Source of the DNA: Gp6-AA40 sp963742105
GTDB taxonomy: Bacteria; Acidobacteriota; Vicinamibacteria; Vicinamibacterales; UBA2999
Assembly: GCA_963742105.1 (NCBI GenBank)
Contig: CAVUKN010000005.1
Span: 1,364,001 to 1,428,000 of the forward strand
Direction of reading: 5' to 3'
Length of the DNA stretch: 64,000 nucleotides
Shown here one piece after another: positions 37,829 through 45,884 of the stretch; position 1 is the stretch's first letter, and the number at the start of each line of letters is the position of its first letter. The notes below the pieces were generated by a model. That model did no database searches. It had not been told where the DNA came from and saw only the letters and a list, made by a program, of their open reading frames with translations. The translations under genes were made by a program, and so were the position numbers.

Positions 37829-38299
37829 ATGAGAATTGCATTGCCCATCACCGGCGTCATGCTCGCCTGCGGCCTGGTCGTGCACGCACAGGACACCACG
37901 ATCAAATCGACAACGAAGACGAGCGGACCGGAGGCGAAGACAGTCTCGTATACCGGCTGTGTTGGCGCGGGCACCGAGACACGGACGTACGTACTCAGCA
38001 AGGCGGTTCCAGTAACTCGAACGACCGAAACCGTCGGAACATCGGGCTCGGTCACCACGACTGAAACCAGCTACATGCTGGTGCCAGGCCCGACTGTAGA
38101 AGTTCAGGAGCACGTCGGCCATAAGGTGGAAGTCACTGGCACCTTGATTCCGGCCGGTGATTCGAAGACGCAGACGAAGACGACCATCGACCGTGAAGAT
38201 GGGCCGGATTCGAAGGTCAAGGAAAAGACGAAGGCGGATAACGCCATGCCGCGTTTCAGCGTCACGTCGATCAAAGACACCGGCGAGCGCTGCAACTAG
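37829..38299 (+). CDS. Secreted hypothetical protein, Thr/Lys-rich
   Basis: A strong GAGGAGGAGGGG precedes ATG 37829; the 156-residue product has a signal peptide (MRIALPITGVMLACGLVVHA). The mature part is a small beta domain with TVSYTGCVGAGTETRTYVLSKAVPV, TSYMLVPGPTVEVQEHVGHKVEVTGTLIP, and a Lys/Thr/Asp-rich tail ending RFSVTSIKDTGERC. The centre with GHKVEVTGTL resembles OB-fold-like domains found in acidobacterial secreted proteins. Two Cys could form a disulfide. Function unknown. Confidence 0.72.
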   Translation: MRIALPITGVMLACGLVVHAQDTTIKSTTKTSGPEAKTVSYTGCVGAGTETRTYVLSKAVPVTRTTETVGTSGSVTTTETSYMLVPGPTVEVQEHVGHKVEVTGTLIPAGDSKTQTKTTIDREDGPDSKVKEKTKADNAMPRFSVTSIKDTGERCN

Positions 38300-38362
38300 C
38301 CGACATCGCATCGCTGGTTCCCTGAGACGGACTGCCGCTCGCGATGCTTCGGGGGCGGCAGC

Positions 38363-38388
38363 CTCACAATCACACCTCACAATCACAC
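38363..38388. repeat. 13-bp perfect tandem duplication
   Basis: CTCACAATCACAC occurs twice in succession in the gap between two small genes. It overlaps no ORF. Confidence 0.85.
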
Positions 38389-38463
38389 ACGCGCGTCATC
38401 AGGGGCTATGCGGACGTTGTTGCGCGTCCGGTCCGACAGGTCAGGCGTTAGGCTTGGAGTCCG

Positions 38464-38727
38464 ATGCCTGAGCGAACCCTTGGCGGCCCGATGCGTCTGC
38501 TGCTCGGCGTCGTCGGCATCGCCGCGTTGGTCGGCGGGGCAGTTGTCGCTGCGATGGAGATTCGATCGCTCGCGCGCGGCGTGTCTCCGGTGCCAGCGCT
38601 GCTGGCGACGGTTGTGGCCATGCTGGTGATTGCCGGAGGGCTGCAAGTAGTACGAGGGGCGGTACGCGGCCACATTCAGGTGCGCCGCACCGGTTCGCGG
38701 CGATCGGCCGGTCAGCGCGATGAGTAG
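38464..38727 (+). CDS. Small two-span membrane protein
   Basis: The 87-residue product has two hydrophobic segments (MRLLLGVVGIAALVGGAVVAAM and PALLATVVAMLVIAGGLQVVRG) and a basic tail (RRTGSRRSAGQRDE). GGAG lies five bases before the ATG, and TAGGCT nine bases before it. I recognise no family. Confidence 0.6.
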   Translation: MPERTLGGPMRLLLGVVGIAALVGGAVVAAMEIRSLARGVSPVPALLATVVAMLVIAGGLQVVRGAVRGHIQVRRTGSRRSAGQRDE

Positions 38728-38826
38728 AGGCCGACATCAGCCGGCCGCGTTCCCGAACCTTCCCATGCAGGAGCAGAACCGTGGCACGACTCAGGAGGAC
38801 GTAGAATCGGCCGCAGGAGGACGGGC

Positions 38827-39684
38827 ATGAACCTCGTGCGAACGCTCAGCCGGTCGGGCCGCCCCTCGCGAGTCGTCAGCAGCGGATTTCGACAAGGTCG
38901 CACCTGGCCTGGCGTTCGCAAGTTGTTGCTGCCATGCCTCCTCGTCGCTCTTGCCACCGTACTGAGCGCCGCGTCGCAACGGAATCCGGCGCCAGCAGCT
39001 GCGCGCCCCACGCCCAGAACAGCGGAGGGCAAACCTGACTTATCGGGGTTCTGGCGCGGGCCGCTGCTGCGGAACATGGACAAGAACGTGCCGGGCGGGT
39101 TCAAGGCCATCTTCACCCCGGCCGGCGCCGCCGCCTATCAGCACAATCTCACTGCGACCATCAACCCGGAAGGCCTGTGTCTCTTCGCCGGGATTCCACG
39201 CGCCAGCATCAGCGGCGTGCCGTTCGAGATCGTGCAGACTTCGCGGCGAGTGGTCTGGCTGTACGAACTGATGTGGACGTTCCGGTCGATTCCGGTTGAC
39301 GGCCGCAAGCTTCCACCTTCTCCCGAGCCATCGTTCTTTGGTACATCGGTTGGGCGGTGGGAGGGCGACGTGTTCGTGATCGAATCGCGCGGCTTCAAGG
39401 ACGAGCAGAGCTGGCTGGATGATGACGCGCATCCACACAGCGATGCGATGAGCGTCGTCGAGCGGTGGTGGCGGCCCGATGCCGATCACCTGCACCACGA
39501 GGTCACCGTCACCGATCCCAAGTACTACACGCGTCCGTTCACCTTCGATCGTGTATTCCAGCCGATGCCCGCCGGACAGGAGCTGATCGAGTTCGCGTGC
39601 AACGAGAACAACAAGGATCTTCCGCGACTCGGGTTCGGTCCGCACGATCCCGCCTACGACGATCCGCGGCCGGCGGGTAAATAG
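38827..39684 (+). CDS. Secreted PDLSGxW-family protein, paralogue 4
   Basis: AGGAGG lies seven bases before ATG 38827, and TAGAAT at 38802-38807 is a likely -10 box. The 285-residue product has a long N-terminus, then a signal (LLLPCLLVALATVLSAASQ) and the family marks EGKPDLSGFW, SVGRWEGDVFVIESRGFKDEQSWLDDDAHPHSD, VERWWRPDADHL, VTDPKYYTRPF and LIEFACNENNKDL. The core DTLVVE is changed to DVFVIE. It converges on paralogue 5, 71 bases away, so the two most different members are neighbours. Function unknown. Confidence 0.75.
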   Translation: MNLVRTLSRSGRPSRVVSSGFRQGRTWPGVRKLLLPCLLVALATVLSAASQRNPAPAAARPTPRTAEGKPDLSGFWRGPLLRNMDKNVPGGFKAIFTPAGAAAYQHNLTATINPEGLCLFAGIPRASISGVPFEIVQTSRRVVWLYELMWTFRSIPVDGRKLPPSPEPSFFGTSVGRWEGDVFVIESRGFKDEQSWLDDDAHPHSDAMSVVERWWRPDADHLHHEVTVTDPKYYTRPFTFDRVFQPMPAGQELIEFACNENNKDLPRLGFGPHDPAYDDPRPAGK

Positions 39685-39754
39685 AATTGACGGCTTGGAG
39701 GTGGCACGGATCGCGTGAACTCCGCACAGGCGCCACTCCATGGCCCTCGACGTG

Positions 39755-40795
39755 CTATTTCCTCGGGGTTCCGTCCTTGTTGAGGCCGCGCTCGAAGTGT
39801 GAGGCCTCGATGAAGTTGCGGACGGCGCTGTTGCCTTCGTGACAGGCGTACTCGTAAAACGAGTAATCCGGATCGTTGATCATCGGGTAGCTGATCACCA
39901 GCTTGTCGGTCAGGACCTCCGGGTCTTCGACCGTCATCTGGTAGTCGATCTGCTTCGCGCTCACGCGCGTAAAGCGCTCCGTCACTTTCATCTTTGCTGA
40001 CGAAGGCCAGTCGCCTCGCGGTTTCCCCGGGACGCCGGTAATCAGCATGTGGACCCGGCCATTGAAATTGCCGGTCTCCACAACGAGCGTATGACCCTCC
40101 CAATGACCGCGCCCTTCACCCATCCACTGCGTGATGGAACTGTTGAGCGGGGGGCGTGAATCGAGCGGGATGACCCGCGCCTCGTGCACCACCTCGTTCC
40201 GGATGACAACGTATCCCGGCGCCTGGAGGATCTGGACGCCATTGTCATAGTTGTAGGGGAGCATCGTCGAGGGCAGTCCGCGCGTGATGCAGCGGTCCCA
40301 GGCGTCGAAGTCGTCGACCCAGTCGAACACCGTGCGAGTGTCGTCACTCTTGAACAAGGGTACCAGTGCCTTGCCCTTCTCCGTGAGCGCAGGCATCTGG
40401 CCATTGACCGGATACGAGATGAGGGACGTCAGCCGGCTTGCCGGCGTTCGCGTCGTCGACTCGGCCCAATGTCCCATATTCAACTTGCCTGCCTTCTGCT
40501 CGTCCTGATACGCCTGCTCCCGGCGATCGAGCGTTGCCTGCGCCCGTTGCCATTCTTCGTCCGTCAGCAGCTGACGGTCGCCATATTGCGGGCTGCGCTG
40601 CAGTGGAGTGGCAAACAGGTGCATGATCGGCCACATCCCCTGCAAATCCGGGTCGCCCCATGGCGTCATCGGCAGCGGCGAGCCGTCGGCGTATTTGAGA
40701 GCGGCTGCGGGTTCCTGGGCCGATGCGTCACGTGGCGGAGACAACGCTGTGAGCCCGGCCGCAACGACGATCAGGGTGCGTGCGAACACTGTCAT
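39755..40795 (-). CDS. Secreted PDLSGxW-family protein, divergent paralogue 5
   Basis: AAGGAGAGG lies closely before ATG 40795; the product has 346 residues and a signal peptide (MTVFARTLIVVAAGLTALSPPRDASA). It is longer than its relatives and opens with GDPDLQGMWP, followed by an insert rich in charged residues (WQRAQATLDRREQAYQDEQKAGK). The core reads GEGRGHWEGHTLVVETGNFNG, then MKVTERFTRVSAKQIDYQMTVEDPEVL and FYEYACHEGN. His replaces the Asp of GDTLVVE. A TATACT box lies about 43 bases upstream. Function unknown, periplasmic. Confidence 0.75.
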   Translation of the reverse strand: MTVFARTLIVVAAGLTALSPPRDASAQEPAAALKYADGSPLPMTPWGDPDLQGMWPIMHLFATPLQRSPQYGDRQLLTDEEWQRAQATLDRREQAYQDEQKAGKLNMGHWAESTTRTPASRLTSLISYPVNGQMPALTEKGKALVPLFKSDDTRTVFDWVDDFDAWDRCITRGLPSTMLPYNYDNGVQILQAPGYVVIRNEVVHEARVIPLDSRPPLNSSITQWMGEGRGHWEGHTLVVETGNFNGRVHMLITGVPGKPRGDWPSSAKMKVTERFTRVSAKQIDYQMTVEDPEVLTDKLVISYPMINDPDYSFYEYACHEGNSAVRNFIEASHFERGLNKDGTPRK

Positions 40796-40837
40796 CAGCC
40801 TCTCCTTGCGGACACGTGCAGGACGTTCGTCGCCGCG

Positions 40838-40843
40838 AGTATA
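40838..40843 (-). promoter_or_regulatory. Putative -10 box of paralogue 5
   Basis: TATACT on the minus strand in the context TATACTCGCG, resembling the boxes before paralogues 1 and 2. It lies 42 bases before the ATG at 40795. Confidence 0.35.
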
Positions 40844-40933
40844 CCTTCGCGCCAACGGCGGGCGCTCCATGGCGGCAACGATCGCGGCCTTTGTTTCCTG
40901 AGCATGCGTGCGTCGTGCTATTTCGTTCGGCGG

Positions 40934-41470
40934 CTATCGCGATGGCTGCCGTCGCGAGGCGTGGCGAACCAGCTCCAACGCCTCGGCCGCTCTACCCCAT
41001 CCGGTGACGCGAATGTCCTTGCCCTCGAGGGCGGTCGCGGCAGCGGCGAAGTGCTCCAACTCAGCGCGCATCCGCGGCGGGATTGACGCGAGGTCGGTCA
41101 TGGCCGCTTCGCGGCGCGCTTCGAGGGGGACGAGCAGGACTCGATCGTTGTGGACGCGAACCGCCGGATCGAAGTTGGTCTTGTTCTGTTCGACGTAGAG
41201 GACGCCGATGGCCCGGCAGCGAAGCACCACTCCCGGGAACGAGGCGACGTCCCAGAGCACCATCGCATCGAGCGGATCCCCGTCGGGCGCGATCGTCGAG
41301 GGAATGAACCCCCAGTCGTACGGATAGATCACGCCCGCTGGCAAAGGACGCGAGATGGACATCACCTGCCAGGCCTCTTCGTACTTCAGCTTCAGCGCGG
41401 ATCCTCGAGGTGATTCGACCACGACGTGCACGACGTCGCCTTCGACTGCTGGAATGCGATCGAATTTCAT
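40934..41470 (-). CDS. ppa: Inorganic pyrophosphatase (family I)
   Basis: The 178-residue product has the family I signature DGDPLDAMVLW and the segment YPYDWGFIPST; the core active-site acids of DGDPLD and the later HNDRVLLVPL strand are in place. It hydrolyses pyrophosphate to two phosphates in the cytoplasm and so drives biosynthetic reactions. GGAG lies close to the ATG. The length matches the bacterial enzyme. It stands alone between unrelated genes. Confidence 0.95.
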   Translation of the reverse strand: MKFDRIPAVEGDVVHVVVESPRGSALKLKYEEAWQVMSISRPLPAGVIYPYDWGFIPSTIAPDGDPLDAMVLWDVASFPGVVLRCRAIGVLYVEQNKTNFDPAVRVHNDRVLLVPLEARREAAMTDLASIPPRMRAELEHFAAAATALEGKDIRVTGWGRAAEALELVRHASRRQPSR

Positions 41471-41638
41471 AGCTCACTCCGTTGTCCTACGATGATGACT
41501 GATCGGGTCGGCTGACCTGGCAGTCGCGTGCAGGCTCGACACAGGCGAAGTCTGGGATGGTCACTGCGGCGCTGCGGCGCGATCAATTGGACGAGAAGCC
41601 GGCGAGCAGCGTCCGAAGGCGACGCACCCGCTGCCGGC

Positions 41639-42334
41639 TTACTCTGCGTTCAGTGTGAGGTCGCCGATCGCGTGCTGGACACGCACATCGATGTTTGCCG
41701 CCGATGCAGTGGCGCGTGGATTGATCCAGCGATCGTCACGCTTCTCGAGCCCGGTAGCCCTGGCGTCGCCAATGAGCCCGAACGTGCGCACGGAGATTCC
41801 TGCGCTCGCCGGCAGATTGATCGTGGTGTCGCCGGCGCCGGCGTTGACGCTCACCGGATAGCTGCTCGCGGGCGTCCCGCGGAGATCGAGGACGAGATCG
41901 CCGGCGCCGAGCCCGATGGCGACGCTCTGCAAATTCAGCCGCCCCAGCGTGAGCTTCGCGTCACCGGCGCCCAGATTGACGTGGAGTTCGATCGGCGTCG
42001 TCTCCTCCAGGTTCAAATGCCAGTTGTTGTCGTAGTTGCCCGAGGCCGAACCCTGCGACACCTTCAGCACGCCGGTGGTGCCGTCTACGACGTATGCGAC
42101 CGTCGGTTTCAGTGCCGGGACATTGAATTCGAAATCCCCCTCGAACAACTGCGTCGCCCCCGACTGCACGGTCAGATCGCCGGCACCCATGTTGATCTCG
42201 ACCCGGGCCCGGGTCGCGGCGCCACGCTCGACGGCGTGATGTTCCCGGGCCAGCGGCCCGGCGGGTCCGCTCGTCGTGCACGCCGTCAATGCCGCCGTGG
42301 CAAGAGCGATGAGCGCGTGTGGTGGAAGGCGCAT
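41639..42334 (-). CDS. Toast-rack-like (DUF4097/DUF2154-type) lipoprotein
   Basis: The start at 42334 gives a lipoprotein signal (MRLPPHALIALATAALTAC) and 231 residues. The mature part is a beta solenoid: INMGAGDLTVQSGATQLFEGDFEFN, LNLEETTPIELHVNLGAGDAKLTLGRLNLQSVAIGLGAGDLVLDL, VSVNAGAGDTTINLPASAGISV, ending DVRVQHAIGDLTLNAE. Repeated GAGD turns mark the LiaF/toast-rack group, whose relatives act with PspA-type stress systems. It is encoded directly after pspA (same strand, 155 bases downstream) behind a heptamer repeat array, which supports a role in the same membrane-stress response. Confidence 0.8.
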   Translation of the reverse strand: MRLPPHALIALATAALTACTTSGPAGPLAREHHAVERGAATRARVEINMGAGDLTVQSGATQLFEGDFEFNVPALKPTVAYVVDGTTGVLKVSQGSASGNYDNNWHLNLEETTPIELHVNLGAGDAKLTLGRLNLQSVAIGLGAGDLVLDLRGTPASSYPVSVNAGAGDTTINLPASAGISVRTFGLIGDARATGLEKRDDRWINPRATASAANIDVRVQHAIGDLTLNAE

Positions 42335-42352
42335 CAGGGTGAATGTTGAATT

Positions 42353-42481
42353 CGTGAATCGTGAATCGTGAATCGTGAATCGGGATTCTGTCCCATCTCG
42401 ATGCTCGGAGCCAGCGTGTGTCACGTGGCCGGGTGTCCGCCGGCCCATTCACGATTCACGATTCACGACTCACGACTCACG
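42353..42481. repeat. Inverted heptanucleotide arrays (CGTGAAT / ATTCACG)
   Basis: Four tandem copies of CGTGAAT (42353-42380) are followed, 66 bases later, by five tandem copies of the reverse complement, ATTCACG three times and ACTCACG twice (42447-42481). The arms could pair into a stem of about 28 bp. The element fills the gap between the pspA stop (42490) and the toast-rack lipoprotein start (42334). Confidence 0.9.
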
Positions 42482-42489
42482 ATTTACAT

Positions 42490-43149
42490 TTACGCCCGCC
42501 GACGGGTCTTGAGCGCGTCCAGCAACCGGCCGACTTCGTCGTCCTTCTCGAGGGCGTCGAATCGTCGCTCGACATCGTCGGCGACCAGCTCAGACTTGGC
42601 CTGACTGATCGCCTCGGTGCGATGGACCTTCTGCTGCAGGCGGTCGAAGTTGGCCACTGGACCCGTCGTGCCGATCGCAAGCTGCGCGTCGTTGGCTTTC
42701 TCGAGCGCGCGGGCGCGGCGATGCTGGGCGAGCAGGACATCGCTCTTGCCCTTCGCTTCGCTCAGTTTCCGATCGAGCTGATCGAGCGCTTTCCGCAGTG
42801 TGTCCACTTGCACCTTCTGATCCTCCACCTGGCTGGTGAAACCCTCGGCCATTTTCGTAAAGCTCTGATACCGCTCGAGGGCGGTGCGCGCGAGATCGTC
42901 CTGCCCCTTGTCGACCGCGAGCTCCGCCTTTCGCATCCACTCGGCGGCCTTGTCCTGGTGCTCGGTCTGCTTCTTCTGGAGGAGATGCTGGTCGGCCATG
43001 GCAATCGCCACCTGTGTCTTGACCTGCAGCAGCTGGTTCTCCATGTCGAGGATAACCTGCTTGATCATTTTCTCCGGGTCTTCGGCACGATCAATCAGGT
43101 CGTTGAGGTTGGCGCGGACCAGCGTGGCGACGCGTTCTAAGACTGCCAT
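42490..43149 (-). CDS. pspA: PspA/IM30-family membrane-repair protein
   Basis: The 219-residue product starts at ATG 43149 behind AAAGGA. It shows the family pattern: N-terminal amphipathic helix (MAVLERVATLVRANLNDLIDRAEDPEKMIKQ), then long coiled coils with KTQVAIAMADQHLLQKK and DTLRKALDQLDRKLSEAKGK, and the C-terminal ERRFDALEKDDEVGRLLDALK. PspA is an ESCRT-III relative that polymerises on damaged inner membrane. It lies downstream of flotillin, NfeD-like and XRE genes on the same strand. Confidence 0.92.
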   Translation of the reverse strand: MAVLERVATLVRANLNDLIDRAEDPEKMIKQVILDMENQLLQVKTQVAIAMADQHLLQKKQTEHQDKAAEWMRKAELAVDKGQDDLARTALERYQSFTKMAEGFTSQVEDQKVQVDTLRKALDQLDRKLSEAKGKSDVLLAQHRRARALEKANDAQLAIGTTGPVANFDRLQQKVHRTEAISQAKSELVADDVERRFDALEKDDEVGRLLDALKTRRRA

Positions 43150-43168
43150 GATGATTCCTTTCGTGTGA

Positions 43169-43222
43169 GGCGGGCCTGAAGGCCCGCCCTGCATTCCTTT
43201 CGCGGACCTGACAAGGCCCGCG
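43169..43222 (-). promoter_or_regulatory. Two hairpins between flotillin and pspA genes
   Basis: GGCGGGCC-TGAA-GGCCCGCC (43169-43188) is a perfect 8-bp stem. The second hairpin pairs 43201-43209 with 43214-43222 around GACA with one mismatch. There is no T-run, so they may protect or process the transcript, or partly terminate it, and set pspA level relative to the upstream genes. Confidence 0.5.
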
Positions 43223-43235
43223 CCACAACGGGAGG

Positions 43236-44666
43236 TCAGACGCCGACCGGCGGACGTCCCGCACTGTCTCCCAGCTTCCGCACCTTCGATAGCAGATCGC
43301 CCATCGGCACGCCCGACAGCGCCTCCACCAGCGCCGGCACCTGCGCGGCAATTTCCGTCAGGTCGCTCGTCACCTTGTGCATGCCGGTCGAGCCGTTGCT
43401 GCCCGTCGACACGACCGTGATCTTGTCCACCTTGCTCAACGGCGATGCCAGCGCGGCGACGATCTCCGGCATCGACGTCAGGAGCTTGTCGATCACCGCG
43501 GCCTGGTTGTATTCCTGGAACGCCTCGGCTTTGACGTTCATGGCCCGTGCTTCGGCATCACCCTTCTTGAAGATGATGTCCGCCTCGGCCTCGCCCTTCA
43601 CGCGGGTCGCGGCGGCGGCGCCCGCCGCCTCCATCGTCAACCGATCCTTTTCGGCCTCGGCCAGCACCGTAATCCGCTGGCGCTCGACTTCAGCCTGCTT
43701 CAGGACCGTGGCGATCAGCTCCTTCTCGCGACGGAGGATTTCCGCGTCCTGCACCTTGATCTGCTGTTCGCGCTCGATTTGCTGGACGCGCACCGATTCG
43801 GCGATGACCTGCTGCTGCATCACGTTGGTCTGGATCTCGTACGCCTTGTCCGCCTGCGCCTGCTGTCGTTTGGTCGTCTCCAGGTATTGCGCCCTCTTGA
43901 TCTCGAGGTCGCGCGTCGCTTCCGCCTGCTTGGTCTGCGACAGCGTTTCCGCGAGCACCCGCTCCTGATCGGCCTGCGCCTTGGCGATTGCTGCCGCGCG
44001 CTGGGCTTCGGCGCGCTTGATTGCCGTGTCGCGATCGGCTTCCGCGGCGGCGACGTCGGCGTCGCGCTTGATTCGCGCCACGTCAGGGCGGCCCATGTTG
44101 ACGATGTACTCGTTCTTGTCGCGGACTTCCTTGATGGTGAACGACACGACCTCGAGACCCATCTTGGTCATGTCGTCGGCGCACGTCGACCGCATGCGAT
44201 CGGCGACCATCTCCGGTTCCTTGACGATCTGCTCGACGGTCAGCTGCCCGATGATGCCGCGCAGGTGGCCCTCCATCACCAGTCGAATGAGGCTCTCGCG
44301 CTGGTCCTGGGGCTTGGTCAGGAACTGTTCCGACGCGGTCTGAATCGACTCGATGTCGGATTTGACCTTGATCTGCGCGACGGCCTCGACGGTGACGGCG
44401 ACGCCCTGTTTCGTATAGAGGTCCTGCACCGGCGCCACGTCGAACGACATCAGCTCGAGTGACAGCTCGTGATACGACTCCACCATCGGAAAGATCACCG
44501 TGCCGTGTCCCTTGACAATGCGCGTACCGCGAAAGCCGTAGACGATCAGCGCTTCATGCGGACCGGCCTTGCGATAGAGCGACGCGAGGAACGACCCAAG
44601 CAGCGCGATCGCCAGCACCATGAGCCCGACGATCACCCAGAACTGGACAGTCATCTGCACACCCAT
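43236..44666 (-). CDS. Flotillin-like SPFH/band-7 protein
   Basis: The 476-residue product has one N-terminal membrane span (FWVIVGLMVLAIALLGSFLASLY), an SPFH domain (GTRIVKGHGTVIFPMVESYHELSLELMSFDVAP, about residues 45-200) and a long Ala/Glu-rich coiled coil (about 205-370), closing with the flotillin C-terminus. AGGAGG precedes the ATG. Flotillins form large cages that organise fluid membrane domains. The neighbours NfeD-like and PspA are the standard partners, as in E. coli YqiJK and B. subtilis YuaFG. Confidence 0.92.
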   Translation of the reverse strand: MGVQMTVQFWVIVGLMVLAIALLGSFLASLYRKAGPHEALIVYGFRGTRIVKGHGTVIFPMVESYHELSLELMSFDVAPVQDLYTKQGVAVTVEAVAQIKVKSDIESIQTASEQFLTKPQDQRESLIRLVMEGHLRGIIGQLTVEQIVKEPEMVADRMRSTCADDMTKMGLEVVSFTIKEVRDKNEYIVNMGRPDVARIKRDADVAAAEADRDTAIKRAEAQRAAAIAKAQADQERVLAETLSQTKQAEATRDLEIKRAQYLETTKRQQAQADKAYEIQTNVMQQQVIAESVRVQQIEREQQIKVQDAEILRREKELIATVLKQAEVERQRITVLAEAEKDRLTMEAAGAAAATRVKGEAEADIIFKKGDAEARAMNVKAEAFQEYNQAAVIDKLLTSMPEIVAALASPLSKVDKITVVSTGSNGSTGMHKVTSDLTEIAAQVPALVEALSGVPMGDLLSKVRKLGDSAGRPPVGV

Positions 44667-44722
44667 GACGGGTTACCCTCCTGAAACCGGTTACGGTTCG
44701 TGGTTGCACCAGAACAGTCACG

Positions 44723-45307
44723 CTACGTTGGCTCGCCGTCCTCGGACGCCAGCTCGCTCCAACGCCGGACGGTTGCGATCCCGCGCTCATAGGCCGTCAC
44801 CACGACCTCGGCGCCTTTTTCGATGGCCTGGCCGCCGTCGCTGCGCGCACCGCACGACTTGCGCGTGCCGCCTTGCGTGTAGACCAGTTCGCCGGTGCCG
44901 CCTTCGCGGATCGGCTGCGTCAGGCGTCCCAGCACGCCCACCATGTGGTAGTCCACGAGCTGCATGTTTTCGTGCGGCGACCACAGCACCTTCGCCATCA
45001 GGACGAACACGATGGCGGCGCCGCTGAATCCGACCGGCACGGCGGCGACGAGCGCGGGAACCGTCAGCCAGCGGAACTGCGTGGTGAGGAGATAGCCGGC
45101 GCCGCCGAACCATGCGACGAACGCGGTGATCGTCGCGAAGTTGATCGGCCCGAGCCCGTGCATGTGCCCGGCGTCGACGTGTCCGACATGGACGTGCGTC
45201 TCCCACGGAAAGTGGACGTGCATGTCGATGATGCCGAACGCAAACGACATCACGCTCAGCACGAACCCGACCACGAAACAACCGAGAAAAATCTCCGGCC
45301 AGTTCAT
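44723..45307 (-). CDS. NfeD/YqiJ-like membrane protein with His-rich loop
   Basis: The 194-residue product has three membrane spans (FLGCFVVGFVLSVMSFAFGI, FATITAFVAWFGGAGYLLT, ALVAAVPVGFSGAAIVFVLMAKVL) and a C-terminal OB-fold-like domain (GVLGRLTQPIREGGTGELVYTQGGTRKSCGARSDGG). The loop after span 1 is His-rich (MHVHFPWETHVHVGHVDAGHMHG, seven His in about 22 residues), which I do not know from YqiJ relatives and which might bind metal. Its ATG overlaps the XRE stop (ATGA), and the flotillin gene follows. Confidence 0.82.
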   Translation of the reverse strand: MNWPEIFLGCFVVGFVLSVMSFAFGIIDMHVHFPWETHVHVGHVDAGHMHGLGPINFATITAFVAWFGGAGYLLTTQFRWLTVPALVAAVPVGFSGAAIVFVLMAKVLWSPHENMQLVDYHMVGVLGRLTQPIREGGTGELVYTQGGTRKSCGARSDGGQAIEKGAEVVVTAYERGIATVRRWSELASEDGEPT

Positions 45308-45783
45308 GAACGCCCCTCCTCAGGCAGCAGGGTCTGCGCGAGCCGATCGACCAGACCCGGCATCGAGATCATTTCGCCGAGCAGCAGCAGGCAGCGACGC
45401 GAGTCGGCGTGCCCGGAGAGCCGCTCGAGCGCGCTGGCCAGTGCGGGATCGCGGACGAACCGCATGGCGCCGTCGTTCAGCCACCGATCGAGCGAGGTCT
45501 CCATCGCCGCCACTTCCGGACTGAGCTCGGTGCTGAACCCCGGTGGGTCGCTGACCAGATAGCCGGGGTGCACCTTGAAAAAACGGGCAAGCAGTCGCCG
45601 GGTGTCGTCGGTCAGATGCTTCCGCTCGCCCTTTTCGATGAGCGAGAGGTAGGGCTGGCTGATCGTCTTGCCGAGCTCGGTCTTTACCGCCCGGACGAGC
45701 TCGGACTGGGTGAGCGGCCGGCCCAAACCGCGCAGGTCTCCCTCGAGTTGCCGGAGCTGATGAAGTTTCTGACCCAGTGTCAT
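45304..45783 (-). CDS. XRE-family regulator, first gene of membrane-stress operon
   Basis: The 159-residue product has an N-terminal helix-turn-helix (TQSELVRAVKTELGKTISQPYLSLIEKGERKHL, residues 25-58) and a helical C-terminal domain (EVAAMETSLDRWLNDGAMRFVRDPALASALERL, then LGEMISMPGLVDRLAQTLLPEEG). It resembles regulators that read protein partners rather than small ligands. It is first in the operon and overlaps the NfeD-like gene by four bases, so autoregulation of the whole set is likely. An AT-rich inverted element lies at the start codon. Confidence 0.85.
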   Translation of the reverse strand: MTLGQKLHQLRQLEGDLRGLGRPLTQSELVRAVKTELGKTISQPYLSLIEKGERKHLTDDTRRLLARFFKVHPGYLVSDPPGFSTELSPEVAAMETSLDRWLNDGAMRFVRDPALASALERLSGHADSRRCLLLLGEMISMPGLVDRLAQTLLPEEGRS

Positions 45784-45816
45784 TGCAATCTGTAATTACC
45801 TATCACTAATCGCAAT
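45782..45816. promoter_or_regulatory. AT-rich symmetric element at the XRE start codon
   Basis: The 35 bases are AT-rich in GC-rich surroundings. ATTGC (45782-45786) and GCAAT (45812-45816) are inverted ends, and GTAATTAC (45792-45799) is a perfect 8-bp palindrome. A binding site for the XRE regulator itself is the natural guess. Confidence 0.4.
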
Positions 45817-45884
45817 ACGCTGGCAAGCGGCGAGAGGTTCCGGCACCGAAACCCGAACAATTTCCAGGGAAACTCGGCGAGACG

